From the NCBI GenBank assembly GCA_029932675.1, contig JAOZPP010000035.1, forward strand, positions 1 to 31,080: DNA of 31,080 bases. The letters are read 5' to 3'. Below are positions 1 to 7,908 of this stretch, in pieces. The notes under the pieces were generated by a model. It did not search any database. It worked only from the letters and a program-made list of their open reading frames with translations, and was not told where the DNA came from. The stretch's first letter is position 1, and each line of letters opens with the position of its first letter. The DNA comes from a bacterium (lineage in GTDB: Bacteria > SM23-81 > DAOVCL01). The position numbers were made by a program, and so were the translations under genes.

Positions 1-111
1 CTCTACTACATAGATGCTCTTTTGTCAAACAGATAATTCACACCAAGCGTTAAAGTCTTCGCCTAAAGGCGAGGGTTTTTCTCCCATTCCCCGAAGGGGA
101 CAATAAGATAT
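1..111. mobile_element. Possible end of an IS200/IS605-type element
   Basis: The stretch holds two close hairpins, 57-74 (GCC, loop TAAA, GGC core) and 88-100 (TCCCC, loop GAA, GGGGA), and no open frame that continues into the gene at 112. The gene to the right has coding sense from about base 112 but has lost its N-terminus, so something was inserted or joined here. Subterminal hairpins without long inverted repeats are typical of IS200/IS605 elements, and a hairpin with the same TAAA loop sits at the other end of the window. No transposase is visible, and a plain gene end with a terminator is the alternative. Confidence 0.3.
57..80 (+). terminator. Hairpin followed by T5, terminator-like
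   Basis: A seven-pair stem with one G-T pair (57-63 with 68-74, loop TAAA) is followed by GTTTTT. It would end a transcript entering from the left. It could equally be the structural hairpin of the possible element end described for 1-111. Confidence 0.35.
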
Positions 112-1074
112 AAGTCGCCCTTTCTCTCTACCACTCCCACTGTCGATGGCATCCTGGAAGAAGATGAATGGTCTGATGCAATAAGGATTGATATCTCCAG
201 ATTCTGCGACTGGCACGGCAGTTACGGTTTCAGTCAACCACCAGAGGAATGGGGAAGTGCCTTTATGTATGTGAAACAAGACTCAGGAGCTTTATATATG
301 GCTTTTGATGTGCCAATGGACACTAATGATACAAAAGGAGATATGATATTTATGTGGTTTGATGAGGATTACGATGGCCAGTGGGAGTCGGATTCATCCG
401 AGGGTTACTTTATCATGGGAAATCGCCCTGGAGATTCGCCAGATACATTTCTTTTCCATCCCATCGTACCAAATCATCAATCTGTAGATACTACATACAT
501 CGTGGAGAGCACGGAACATGGTTTCAAGAAAAATAAGGGGCATCAGCAGGCCGAGCTAAGGTTACCGTTTGGTGATGAATGTCTATGGTATTTGAACGTT
601 GAACTCAATGATTCCATAGGCATCGGCGTTTTTTACCAAAATGAGGGCGACAGTGTTTACAACCCTTATTTCGATTATTGGTTCCGCCGTGTGATAGGCA
701 AGTGGCCGATTAACTATGGTGCTGTCCCGGATATTAATCATCTTGGCACGCTCTATCTTGATACAACCACTGTTGGGATAGAAACAGCCGGTATGCAACG
801 AACTCTCCCAACAAGGATTAGCCTCTCCCAAAACTTCCCCAACCCATTCAACCCCACAACTCAGATTAACTATGCCTTGCCCCAGGATGCCAAAGTTAGG
901 CTGGATATTTACAATCTTCTGGGCCAGAAGGTAGCCACCTTGGTTGATAGAAAACAGCAAGCAGGATATCACTCAGTGCGGTGGGATGCAAGCTCCTTTG
1001 CCTCAGGCGTCTACTTCTATCGCCTTCAGGCAGGAGACTTTGTGGAGACGAAGAGGATGATCTTGCTCAAGTGA
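112..1074 (+). CDS. 5'-truncated secreted protein, CBM9-like domain plus T9SS sorting domain
   Basis: Coding sense runs from about base 112, but the first ATG in frame is at 265; there is no signal peptide, so the N-terminus is missing. The N-terminal part opens with TPTVDGILEEDEW, the usual start of a CBM9/DOMON-like beta-sandwich found in extracellular sugar- or haem-binding modules; here the ligand is unknown. The last 80 or so residues are a T9SS type A sorting domain (NFPNPFNPTTQINYALP, YNLLGQKVATLVD, GVYFYRLQAGDF, ending MILLK), which in the family directs export across the outer membrane and is cleaved off. It ends 116 bases before the C25 peptidase remnant. Translation could start at 265 and give a 269-residue protein lacking the first strands, but a non-functional remnant is more likely. 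Confidence 0.75.
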   Translation, partial: KSPFLSTTPTVDGILEEDEWSDAIRIDISRFCDWHGSYGFSQPPEEWGSAFMYVKQDSGALYMAFDVPMDTNDTKGDMIFMWFDEDYDGQWESDSSEGYFIMGNRPGDSPDTFLFHPIVPNHQSVDTTYIVESTEHGFKKNKGHQQAELRLPFGDECLWYLNVELNDSIGIGVFYQNEGDSVYNPYFDYWFRRVIGKWPINYGAVPDINHLGTLYLDTTTVGIETAGMQRTLPTRISLSQNFPNPFNPTTQINYALPQDAKVRLDIYNLLGQKVATLVDRKQQAGYHSVRWDASSFASGVYFYRLQAGDFVETKRMILLK

Positions 1075-1190
1075 TCCTATTCGGATTAACATCTCTTATG
1101 CGATAAAGGATTTGAATTGATTGGAGATGGGATATAGCTAAAAAATCTAAAAGTAAAGCTGTATTTAAACCAATCATGGGGGTGGTTGAG

Positions 1191-2775
1191 ATGAAAATGC
1201 TCTTTTTTATTTCCATAATGGCTTTGGCTCTAAGCATGCCATTTAGCCTATCAGATGCTTACGCTTCAGGAAGGATTTTGCTAATCGTGAATGAGGATCT
1301 CTACCCATCTATAGCTGGTGCATGTTCCACCTTCGAAGAGGACTGACTTGAAGCAGGAGGGATATTTGTCAGTTAGGTAGGAAATATCTGATACTACAAG
1401 CCCATCTGTTATAAAGGATACTCTGAGTGCACATTGGAACAGAGACAGCCTCCAAGGAGCCATTCTGATCGGCGACATTCCAGCGGCATATACAGTAGTA
1501 CTGACAGGGAACTTCTCTGACCCGTCACATCAGAAGTGGTATTTTTCATTGGACGCCTGCGACATGTACTATACTGATCTCACCGGAGAATGGACGATAA
1601 TCGAAAACCTTGACTCTTATCTCTGTGACAGCGTCCCACCCTATGTCTCTTACTGTTACGAGTATCCGAGCTGTAACACCTTCAAGGACGAGTTTCTCGT
1701 TACATTTGATTACCAATCACCAGGAGTAAACAGAGAGGAGTATAAATCGGAGATATGGCTGGGCAGAATTATGGCACACAACCTTGATATTCCAGGTAAA
1801 GATGAAGCTTCAATCATCAGAGACTATTTCGATTGGAATCACGCTCTCCGGAGTGGCAATTATTCGATCCCCAGCCGAGTTCATCTTTGTGATGCAATCA
1901 ACTCCCCAGTTGTAGATCATTCAATGAACTTCTCCGGCATTTTCTCCGAGGAAACTAAAGATCCTCATTGCACTAAATCCCGGTATCTTACCCGTCTCTC
2001 TGAAACTGACGGGAGCAGGCTGATATATCTCTTGGCCCACTCGACCCCCTCTCTACATCAGATGTACAGCGGGAGTATAAATACAGGCGACCTTCTGGAA
2101 ACTCCCAAAAATGCCGTGTTTTATATGTTGAACGCCTGCTCGGCTTGCAGGTGGGACAATTATGTCTCTTTCCCCTCATCCCCGAATTATCTTGGTGGGA
2201 TTTATACCTTTGCCAAAACGCACGATAATGGCGATTTTGGGTTGTGTGCTATGGGCTTCACCGGAGTAGGAGGCTTTAATAATCTATACTACTTCACGGA
2301 CTATCTGCACGACAATTTAGAATCCAACTACGGGGATGCATTTAAGTTCTGGGCAAATAATAATCTGATGCATATTTTCGCTCCATATAATTTCGTTTTA
2401 TTGGGAGATCCAACAATCAAATCGACTATGGGGACGGTATTTGTTCAGGAAATCAGTCAAGAACCTCAAATTTGCTTTAGACTCGGGGACAACTACCCAA
2501 ATCCTTTTAACTCAAGGACGCAGATTGAGTATGCACTGGAGGAGTGCTGCCATGTGAAGTTGGTTATCTATAACACCCTGGGGCAAGAGGTAAGAACCTT
2601 AGTGGATGAATACAAATCCGCTGGAAACTATGCCGTTTGTTGGAATGGAAAAGATAGCAGAAGGTCAGATTTAGCCTCTGGCATCTACTTCTACAGGCTT
2701 GAGCTCCGAAGGACTCCGGACTCCTTCGGAGTTGGGGATTTCACAGAGACAAAGAAGATGGTCTTGCTAAAATAG
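1191..2775 (+). pseudogene. Broken gingipain-like C25 peptidase with T9SS sorting domain
   Basis: The reading starts at ATG 1191 after a GGGGGTGG stretch, with a signal peptide ending DAYA and a first strand GRILLIVNEDLY, as in C25 peptidases. It hits TGA at 1344-1346. Coding sense resumes one frame over at about 1345, meets TAG at 1378-1380, then stays open to 2775 (GAILIGDIPAAY, then MYYTDLTGEW). The caspase-like catalytic pair is still present: His in LLAHS (codon 2038-2040) and Cys in LNACSACRW (codon 2137-2139). The C-terminus is a T9SS sorting domain (NYPNPFNSRTQIEYAL, SGIYFYRLEL). Gingipain-like enzymes are secreted cysteine proteases, one of which (PorU) trims T9SS cargo. A four-base duplication near GACTGAC would explain the frameshift. 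The piece from 1549 could be made alone but has no signal peptide. Confidence 0.75.
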
Positions 2776-2802
2776 TTCTGGTAAAGAGAGAAAGCCCTGT
2801 AC

Positions 2803-2832
2803 TGCACCCCTTATGGGTGCATCTCTGCTTTT
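2803..2832 (+). terminator. Weak intrinsic terminator after the C25 remnant
   Basis: A perfect seven-pair stem (TGCACCC at 2803-2809 with GGGTGCA at 2815-2821) is followed by a poor T stretch ending in TTTT at 2829-2832. It lies between the pseudogene and the promoter at 2899, a sensible place for a transcript end. Confidence 0.35.
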
Positions 2833-2898
2833 CAAGGACATCTGGATCGCAAAAAAAAGTTACAGTTAAAGACTACTCGAATATCTGATCAAGGTCGG

Positions 2899-2926
2899 TT
2901 GACAGATACCAAAAGCCGGCTATACT
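2899..2926 (+). promoter_or_regulatory. Near-consensus sigma70-type promoter
   Basis: TTGACA at 2899-2904 matches the -35 consensus exactly; TATACT at 2921-2926 matches five of six positions of the -10 box; the spacer is 16 bases. It points at the five intact T9SS cargo genes from 3114 to 13457, which have short gaps (29-118 bases) and a terminator after the last. Transcription would start near 2933. Confidence 0.6.
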
Positions 2927-3113
2927 CATGGGGGAAACAAGGCTCTAGAACTCAAAGAGGAAGAGAGGTTAGTAAATTAAAATAGGCTTTAGTGATTTAA
3001 CATGGACACAAAGAAAGGGAGGTGAAGCAAAGGGAAAAGCTTTGAAATTAAGAACTGGTTGTGAAGCGCGGATCCAAAAGCAGATTGTAACAATTTCTAA
3101 AGGGAGGTTTATT

Positions 3114-4472
3114 ATGAGATGTCTCATTTTAGGCTTCATAATTCTAAGCTTTATGGGAGCTACCCAAGGTTTCGGGCAGTTCATTATCTTCCAGGCACGT
3201 AGTACTCCAGGTGGTGATTGGCTCGACTTTTCCAAGGGTTGGAGAATAGTTCCTATCGAGCCGAAGCTGGGACAAACCTGGTCTGATACCGTTGACTTTG
3301 CAGTTGGCGATACACCCGTCCATTCGAGGGTGATGGCTGTAGACACCACGGTGACGGTGCCCGCGGGAACTTTTTTCCCCTGTATACGGATGCAATACAT
3401 TATGGAATTGCCTGATAGCACCATTGAGGTGATGGCTATCTATGCCGAAGATGTTGGAGAATTAATTTGGGATAGCCCTGGTGGGACATCAGCCCTTACT
3501 TCCTACACCATATTCCCTGGCATCTTAGGCTACTTTCCTCTGGGGGTGGGCAATACCTGGTCCTACGGCGGTCAGACCGAAACAATCGATGCAATAGTTG
3601 ATACTCTGGGAAACCTCTGCTACCGGAAGATATCAAGTTCAGATTCCACAGTCAGGTATTACCGCACGGAGGGGTTAACTTATTTAATCATTGACTTTGA
3701 CACTTTGAACGGATATCCAGGCTTTGTTCAAATGATGACGATTAACGATTCGTTACATGAAACCGATTTCTTATTTGAGGAGAATGGCTATATCAGATGG
3801 TATGGATTTAAAATGGCGTGGCAAGATACATTTTACCTGCTTCCAGATAGCACCTACTTTGTTAAATCAGATTCGTTGAAAATAGGAGAATCATGGAATT
3901 CTTGGGTTGGTGGACCGACAAAGGCAGTAGTGGTTGATACGGCGACTATTTCGGTGTCAGCGGGGACATTCTTTTCATACATTATTGAACACCGTCTCAA
4001 ATCAGCCCCTGATAGTATTGTGGCAACCCTCTGGTTTTCAATCAATGTAGGTTGGGTAAAGGGAGTAGTTAGAGGTGATACGCTAACCTTGGATAACTAC
4101 CTACTACTTGGGGGAACGGGTTATTATCCTTTATGCGTTGGAAATTGGTGGTGTTTTGGGGGCGCCACAGGTAATGGTATTGAAGAAGGGGTGAGCATTC
4201 CACATCCTTCGGGTTTTTGTCTGTCTCAGAACTATCCCAACCCCTTCAACCCTATTACCCACATCAGATATGCCCTGCCCAAGGATTGCCAGGTAAAGTT
4301 AGAAGTTTACAACATCTTAGGTCAGAAGGTAGCAACTCTGGTGGATGGCGAACAGAAGGCTGGATACAAGACAGCCAGGTGGGATGCGGGTTCCTTCTCC
4401 AGTGGGATATACTTCTACCACTTGCAGGCTGGAGATTTTGTGCAGACGAGGAAGATGATTCTACTCAAGTAG
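3114..4472 (+). CDS. Secreted two-module beta protein with T9SS sorting domain
   Basis: A 452-residue exported protein of unknown function. The start at 3114 is chosen because GGGAGG lies just upstream and the protein then opens with a signal peptide (MRCLILGFIILSFMGATQGF). The body holds two related modules: each has a motif like TVTVPAGTFF or TISVSAGTFF followed by a stretch with a W near its end, and they are separated by a segment starting FPLGVGNTWSYGG. The same module occurs in the gene at 6090. From about residue 370 there is a T9SS sorting domain (NYPNPFNPITHIRYALP, YNILGQKVATLVDG, MILLK). It is the first gene after the 2899 promoter. The modules resemble uncharacterised domains common in secreted proteins of FCB-type bacteria; no catalytic residues are evident. 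Confidence 0.85.
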   Translation: MRCLILGFIILSFMGATQGFGQFIIFQARSTPGGDWLDFSKGWRIVPIEPKLGQTWSDTVDFAVGDTPVHSRVMAVDTTVTVPAGTFFPCIRMQYIMELPDSTIEVMAIYAEDVGELIWDSPGGTSALTSYTIFPGILGYFPLGVGNTWSYGGQTETIDAIVDTLGNLCYRKISSSDSTVRYYRTEGLTYLIIDFDTLNGYPGFVQMMTINDSLHETDFLFEENGYIRWYGFKMAWQDTFYLLPDSTYFVKSDSLKIGESWNSWVGGPTKAVVVDTATISVSAGTFFSYIIEHRLKSAPDSIVATLWFSINVGWVKGVVRGDTLTLDNYLLLGGTGYYPLCVGNWWCFGGATGNGIEEGVSIPHPSGFCLSQNYPNPFNPITHIRYALPKDCQVKLEVYNILGQKVATLVDGEQKAGYKTARWDAGSFSSGIYFYHLQAGDFVQTRKMILLK

Positions 4473-4590
4473 TTCTGGTAACAAGAGGAGAACATCTCAA
4501 AACCGCCTTTAGAGATACCTGGATCGCAGAGATATTACAAATGGCTACTCAAATACTAAGATGAATCTTAAAAGGAGTGAGGAGGTGCTT

Positions 4591-6060
4591 ATGTGCTTGC
4601 AAGAGAAGAATAGGTGGGTGTGGGCAACCTTGCTCATTTTGCTTTTTTTATTGCCAACATCTCTTTTTGCCCAGATAACCTTCAAGCGAACCTATGGAGG
4701 ACCTGAATTCGACATAGCTTTCTCTGCCCGCCAGTCCTCGGACAGCGGCTATATCATTGCCGGAATGATCGACTTCTTTGGTGAGCATAGTGGAGACGTC
4801 TGGCTCATTAAGACGGACATGCTGGGCGATACTCTCTGGACAAGAATCTACGGAGGGAGCGGCGTGGACAATGTTAAATGTGTGCAGCAGACCTTGGATG
4901 GCGGTTATATCATGGTAGGAGAAACCGAATCTTACGGTGTGGGGAATTACGATGTTTGGCTCATCAAGACGGACTATTTGGGAGATTCTGTCTGGACAAA
5001 AACCTGCGGAGGTTTTAACGGTGATGGCGGGTACTGCGTTCAACAGACCCATGATGGAGGTTACATTATCAGCGGACATACTGGCTCCTACGGTGCTGGG
5101 GGTAGTGATATGTACCTCATAAAGACAGATTCAGTAGGCCATGTCCTCTGGGACAGAACTTACGGAGGAGGTGGTCAAGAACGCGGTTACTGGGTTCAAG
5201 AGACCTTAGATGGTGGGTATATTGTAGTCGGAAAAACGAGCTCCTTCGCCTGTGATGCTCAGGACCTCTGGCTCGTTAAAACGGATTCAGTGGGTAACAC
5301 TCTTTGGACAAAGACCTACGATCGAAGCGGAAGAGAGGGCGGTCGTTGTATTCAATTGACCTCTGAGGGTGGGTACATCGTTGCCGGATATACCATCCCT
5401 CCTGGAGACAGTGTTTACAATATTTGGCTGCTAAGGATAGATTCGTTAGGAGACACCATATGGACTAAGACTTATCCCAATAATTTGCCATCCAGTGGCC
5501 CTGGCGCGGTCTCAGTTCAGCAAACCTGGGATGGTGGATACATCATTGCAGGATCAATTGACCCTGTCGGTCCCGATAGCGCAGATGTTTATCTCGTCAA
5601 GACGGACTCACTGGGATATGTCGTATGGGAAAGGAGCTACGGAGACAGCGGACTAGCTTACGGGTTTTCAGTTCAGCAGACCTTGGATGGAGGCTACGTC
5701 GTTGCAGGCACCCATTCCGGCGATGTCTATCTCATCAAGACAGATACGCTGGGAATTGTGACCTTAGTCGCTGGGGGATCAGGCCGTGCTCTCCCAAAGG
5801 CCTCTTCTCTGTCCCAAAACTATCCCAACCCATTCAATTCAGAGACAGAAATCCGGTACACATTACCTAGAGATAGTTATATAAGTCTGAAAGTCTACAA
5901 CATCTTAGGTCAGAAGGTGGCAACATTAGTTGATAGGAAGCAACAGGCTGGATGCGAGATTGCACGCTGGGATGCAAGTTCTTTCTCCAGTGGGATCTAC
6001 TTTTACAGGCTAAAGGCTGGGGATTTTACGGAAACCAGGAAGATGATCTTGCTGAAGTAA
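4591..6060 (+). CDS. Secreted seven-repeat beta-propeller with T9SS sorting domain
   Basis: A 489-residue exported protein. An in-frame ATG at 4561 exists, but GGAGTGAGGAGG lies just before the ATG at 4591, which leads straight into a signal peptide (WVWATLLILLFLLPTSLFAQ). Residues about 31-392 are seven repeats of some 50 residues with the pattern W-T-x-T-Y-G-G, V-Q-Q-T-x-D-G-G-Y-I, then WLIKTDSLGDTLW, expected to form a seven-bladed propeller. A T9SS sorting domain follows (NYPNPFNSETEIRYTLP, YNILGQKVATLVD, GIYFYRLKAGDF). Propellers of this kind are usually binding or scaffold surfaces; ligand and partner cannot be read from the sequence. The next gene starts 29 bases on, so the two are probably co-transcribed. 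Confidence 0.88.
   Translation: MCLQEKNRWVWATLLILLFLLPTSLFAQITFKRTYGGPEFDIAFSARQSSDSGYIIAGMIDFFGEHSGDVWLIKTDMLGDTLWTRIYGGSGVDNVKCVQQTLDGGYIMVGETESYGVGNYDVWLIKTDYLGDSVWTKTCGGFNGDGGYCVQQTHDGGYIISGHTGSYGAGGSDMYLIKTDSVGHVLWDRTYGGGGQERGYWVQETLDGGYIVVGKTSSFACDAQDLWLVKTDSVGNTLWTKTYDRSGREGGRCIQLTSEGGYIVAGYTIPPGDSVYNIWLLRIDSLGDTIWTKTYPNNLPSSGPGAVSVQQTWDGGYIIAGSIDPVGPDSADVYLVKTDSLGYVVWERSYGDSGLAYGFSVQQTLDGGYVVAGTHSGDVYLIKTDTLGIVTLVAGGSGRALPKASSLSQNYPNPFNSETEIRYTLPRDSYISLKVYNILGQKVATLVDRKQQAGCEIARWDASSFSSGIYFYRLKAGDFTETRKMILLK
4681..5766 (+). repeat. Seven tandem protein repeats (about 50 residues each)
   Basis: Seven units start at TYGG-like motifs and each end with a TD-[SM]-x-G-x-x-x-W or similar strand. 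Units differ clearly in DNA, so this expansion is old, unlike the array in the gene at 7909. Confidence 0.8.
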
Positions 6061-6089
6061 TTTTAGTAGTAAGAAAGGAGGAAATTAGG

Positions 6090-7853
6090 ATGAAAACTAT
6101 TTGGATGTTTATGGCAATAGGGGTCTTTCTGGTTTTGGTTATAGGTGTGGGTATTGGAAATGCCCAAACATCATGGGAGAGATACGAAGGTAACCCTGTA
6201 CTTGAGCCCATAGAAGGAACCTGGGAAGACAAGTTCTACGGTGATGGAGGAGTCGCTGTAGTATTCGACGCTGAGACGGATACCTATAAAATGTGGTACA
6301 CAGGTTATGTCGAAAGTACTTACACTTATAAAATCGGATTTGCCACTTCAAGTGACGGCATCAACTGGGAACGATATTCAAACAATCCCTTAGAACTACC
6401 TACTGACCCTATGTTGGAAAGCACAAGGAACCCAACTGTAATTTACGATTCTGATGCAGGTATCTATCGTATGTGGTATCGGGTTAAGCTCCTTACAGGG
6501 AGCGAACGTTACGCAATATGTTATGCAACCTCTGTTGATGGTATAGATTGGTCTGATAGTTTGAATATAGTTCTTGAACCTCGCCAAGGAGAATGGGATT
6601 CACTCTACATAGGATATCCCACCGTTGTGCTAGATGACGATACACTAAAAATGTGGTACCTGGGTGGTGCCATCCCTTTTGAATATCACCAATATGGCTA
6701 TGCCTATTCATTGGACGGCCTACATTGGGAAGGAAGAATCCCCATTACCGGTTTAGACTCTTTAGACGTGTTCCTAAACGTTGTTGCAGATGGAGATACT
6801 TTTAGGATGTGGTATACTGGCATGGCAGATTCGGGCATTAGTTACGCTTGGTCAACGGATGGAGTTTTCTGGCATCCTTACGATTCAAATCCTGTACTTA
6901 CTCGAGGAACTGAACCATGGGATGGCCCTGCCATGCACTCAGTCCTAAAGCAAGGAGATACTTACAAGATGTGGTACATTGGCACTCAGGATCTCCAAGC
7001 CACTTCTTCCGGTATCGGACTGGCAACATCACCAGCACGTGACTTTTTCCCACTTCAGGTAGGCAATGTGTGGTATTATTCAGGTGCTAACGCCGGATAT
7101 ATGGCTCTTACGGACACTGTTATTGATGCAGACACCACGTCGGGATATACTGGAATAATGTATTCGGGATACATCCACGAATTTGGGTCGCTGGACAGTT
7201 TGAGCATCACATACTACGAATGGCAAGGCTACATCTACCGATTTGCACAAGGCATCTGGTGTAAAAAGAGCATGCAAGTTGGGGATTGGTGGTATGAATT
7301 GACTGATAGTACTATTCATACCGTTGTAGCTGAGGAGTCTATTAGTGTTCCTGCGGGTAACTTCCAGTCAATGAAGGTATATTGGGAACCGAATATCCAC
7401 AACGATGGAGAATTCGACTGGTTTGTGGATCAAGTAGGTCTGGTCAAGACAATGTACTGGGAGGGATCAGATACATCTATTTCTGTTCTTGACAGTGCGG
7501 TGGTTAACGGAGTCCATTACCCCAGTGGCACCTCTATTCCTGAGGAATCAAATGACCCGTTCGGTTCTTCTCCAAAGAGTTTCCTGTTGCGACAGAACTA
7601 TCCCAATCCCTTCAATCCGGTGACAGAGATCAAGTATGCCCTGCCACAAGCTTGCCATGTCAAGCTCACCATATATAACATCCTCGGCCAAAGGGTGAAA
7701 ACCCTGGTGGATGAGCTACAGGCAGCAGGTTATAAGGTGGTTCAGTGGGATTCCAGGAGCCAATCCGGCAATGAGGTCGTAAGCGGGATCTACTTCTATA
7801 GGCTGCAGGCGGGGGACTTTGTGGGGACCAGGAAGATGGTGCTGCTTAGATAA
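6090..7853 (+). CDS. Secreted five-bladed glycosidase-like propeller with extra beta module and T9SS sorting domain
   Basis: A 587-residue exported protein. The start at 6090 follows AAAGGAGG and opens a signal peptide (FMAIGVFLVLVIGVGIGNAQ). Residues about 25-325 hold five repeats marked by a MWY strand (near bases 6290, 6470, 6650, 6808 and 6969, e.g. DTYKMWYTG) and by NPVL and SxDGxxW motifs. This is the look of the five-bladed propellers of GH43, GH32 and GH130-like proteins, which act on or bind plant or bacterial polysaccharides; I cannot identify the three catalytic acids, so activity is unproven. Residues about 330-480 form the VGNVWYYSG and SVPAGNFQSMKV module, related to the one in the gene at 3114. 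A T9SS sorting domain ends the protein (NYPNPFNPVTEIKYALP, SGIYFYRLQAGDF). Confidence 0.85.
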   Translation: MKTIWMFMAIGVFLVLVIGVGIGNAQTSWERYEGNPVLEPIEGTWEDKFYGDGGVAVVFDAETDTYKMWYTGYVESTYTYKIGFATSSDGINWERYSNNPLELPTDPMLESTRNPTVIYDSDAGIYRMWYRVKLLTGSERYAICYATSVDGIDWSDSLNIVLEPRQGEWDSLYIGYPTVVLDDDTLKMWYLGGAIPFEYHQYGYAYSLDGLHWEGRIPITGLDSLDVFLNVVADGDTFRMWYTGMADSGISYAWSTDGVFWHPYDSNPVLTRGTEPWDGPAMHSVLKQGDTYKMWYIGTQDLQATSSGIGLATSPARDFFPLQVGNVWYYSGANAGYMALTDTVIDADTTSGYTGIMYSGYIHEFGSLDSLSITYYEWQGYIYRFAQGIWCKKSMQVGDWWYELTDSTIHTVVAEESISVPAGNFQSMKVYWEPNIHNDGEFDWFVDQVGLVKTMYWEGSDTSISVLDSAVVNGVHYPSGTSIPEESNDPFGSSPKSFLLRQNYPNPFNPVTEIKYALPQACHVKLTIYNILGQRVKTLVDELQAAGYKVVQWDSRSQSGNEVVSGIYFYRLQAGDFVGTRKMVLLR

Positions 7854-7908
7854 GATGAACCAAAGCCGTAATCTGATAGAAACTTAAAACAAGAGGGAGG
7901 TGGAAAAG

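Larger units (their letters stand above)
2776..3113 (+). other. 338-base gene-free leader with terminator-like hairpin and promoter
   Basis: No reading frame with protein character is seen. The stretch holds the hairpin at 2803-2821, a run of eight A at about 2851-2858, and the promoter at 2899-2926, which leaves a leader of about 180 bases before the next gene. Its first part (TAGTTCTGGTAA, then CTGGATCGCA) resembles the DNA after the next gene's stop at 4472. Confidence 0.6.
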
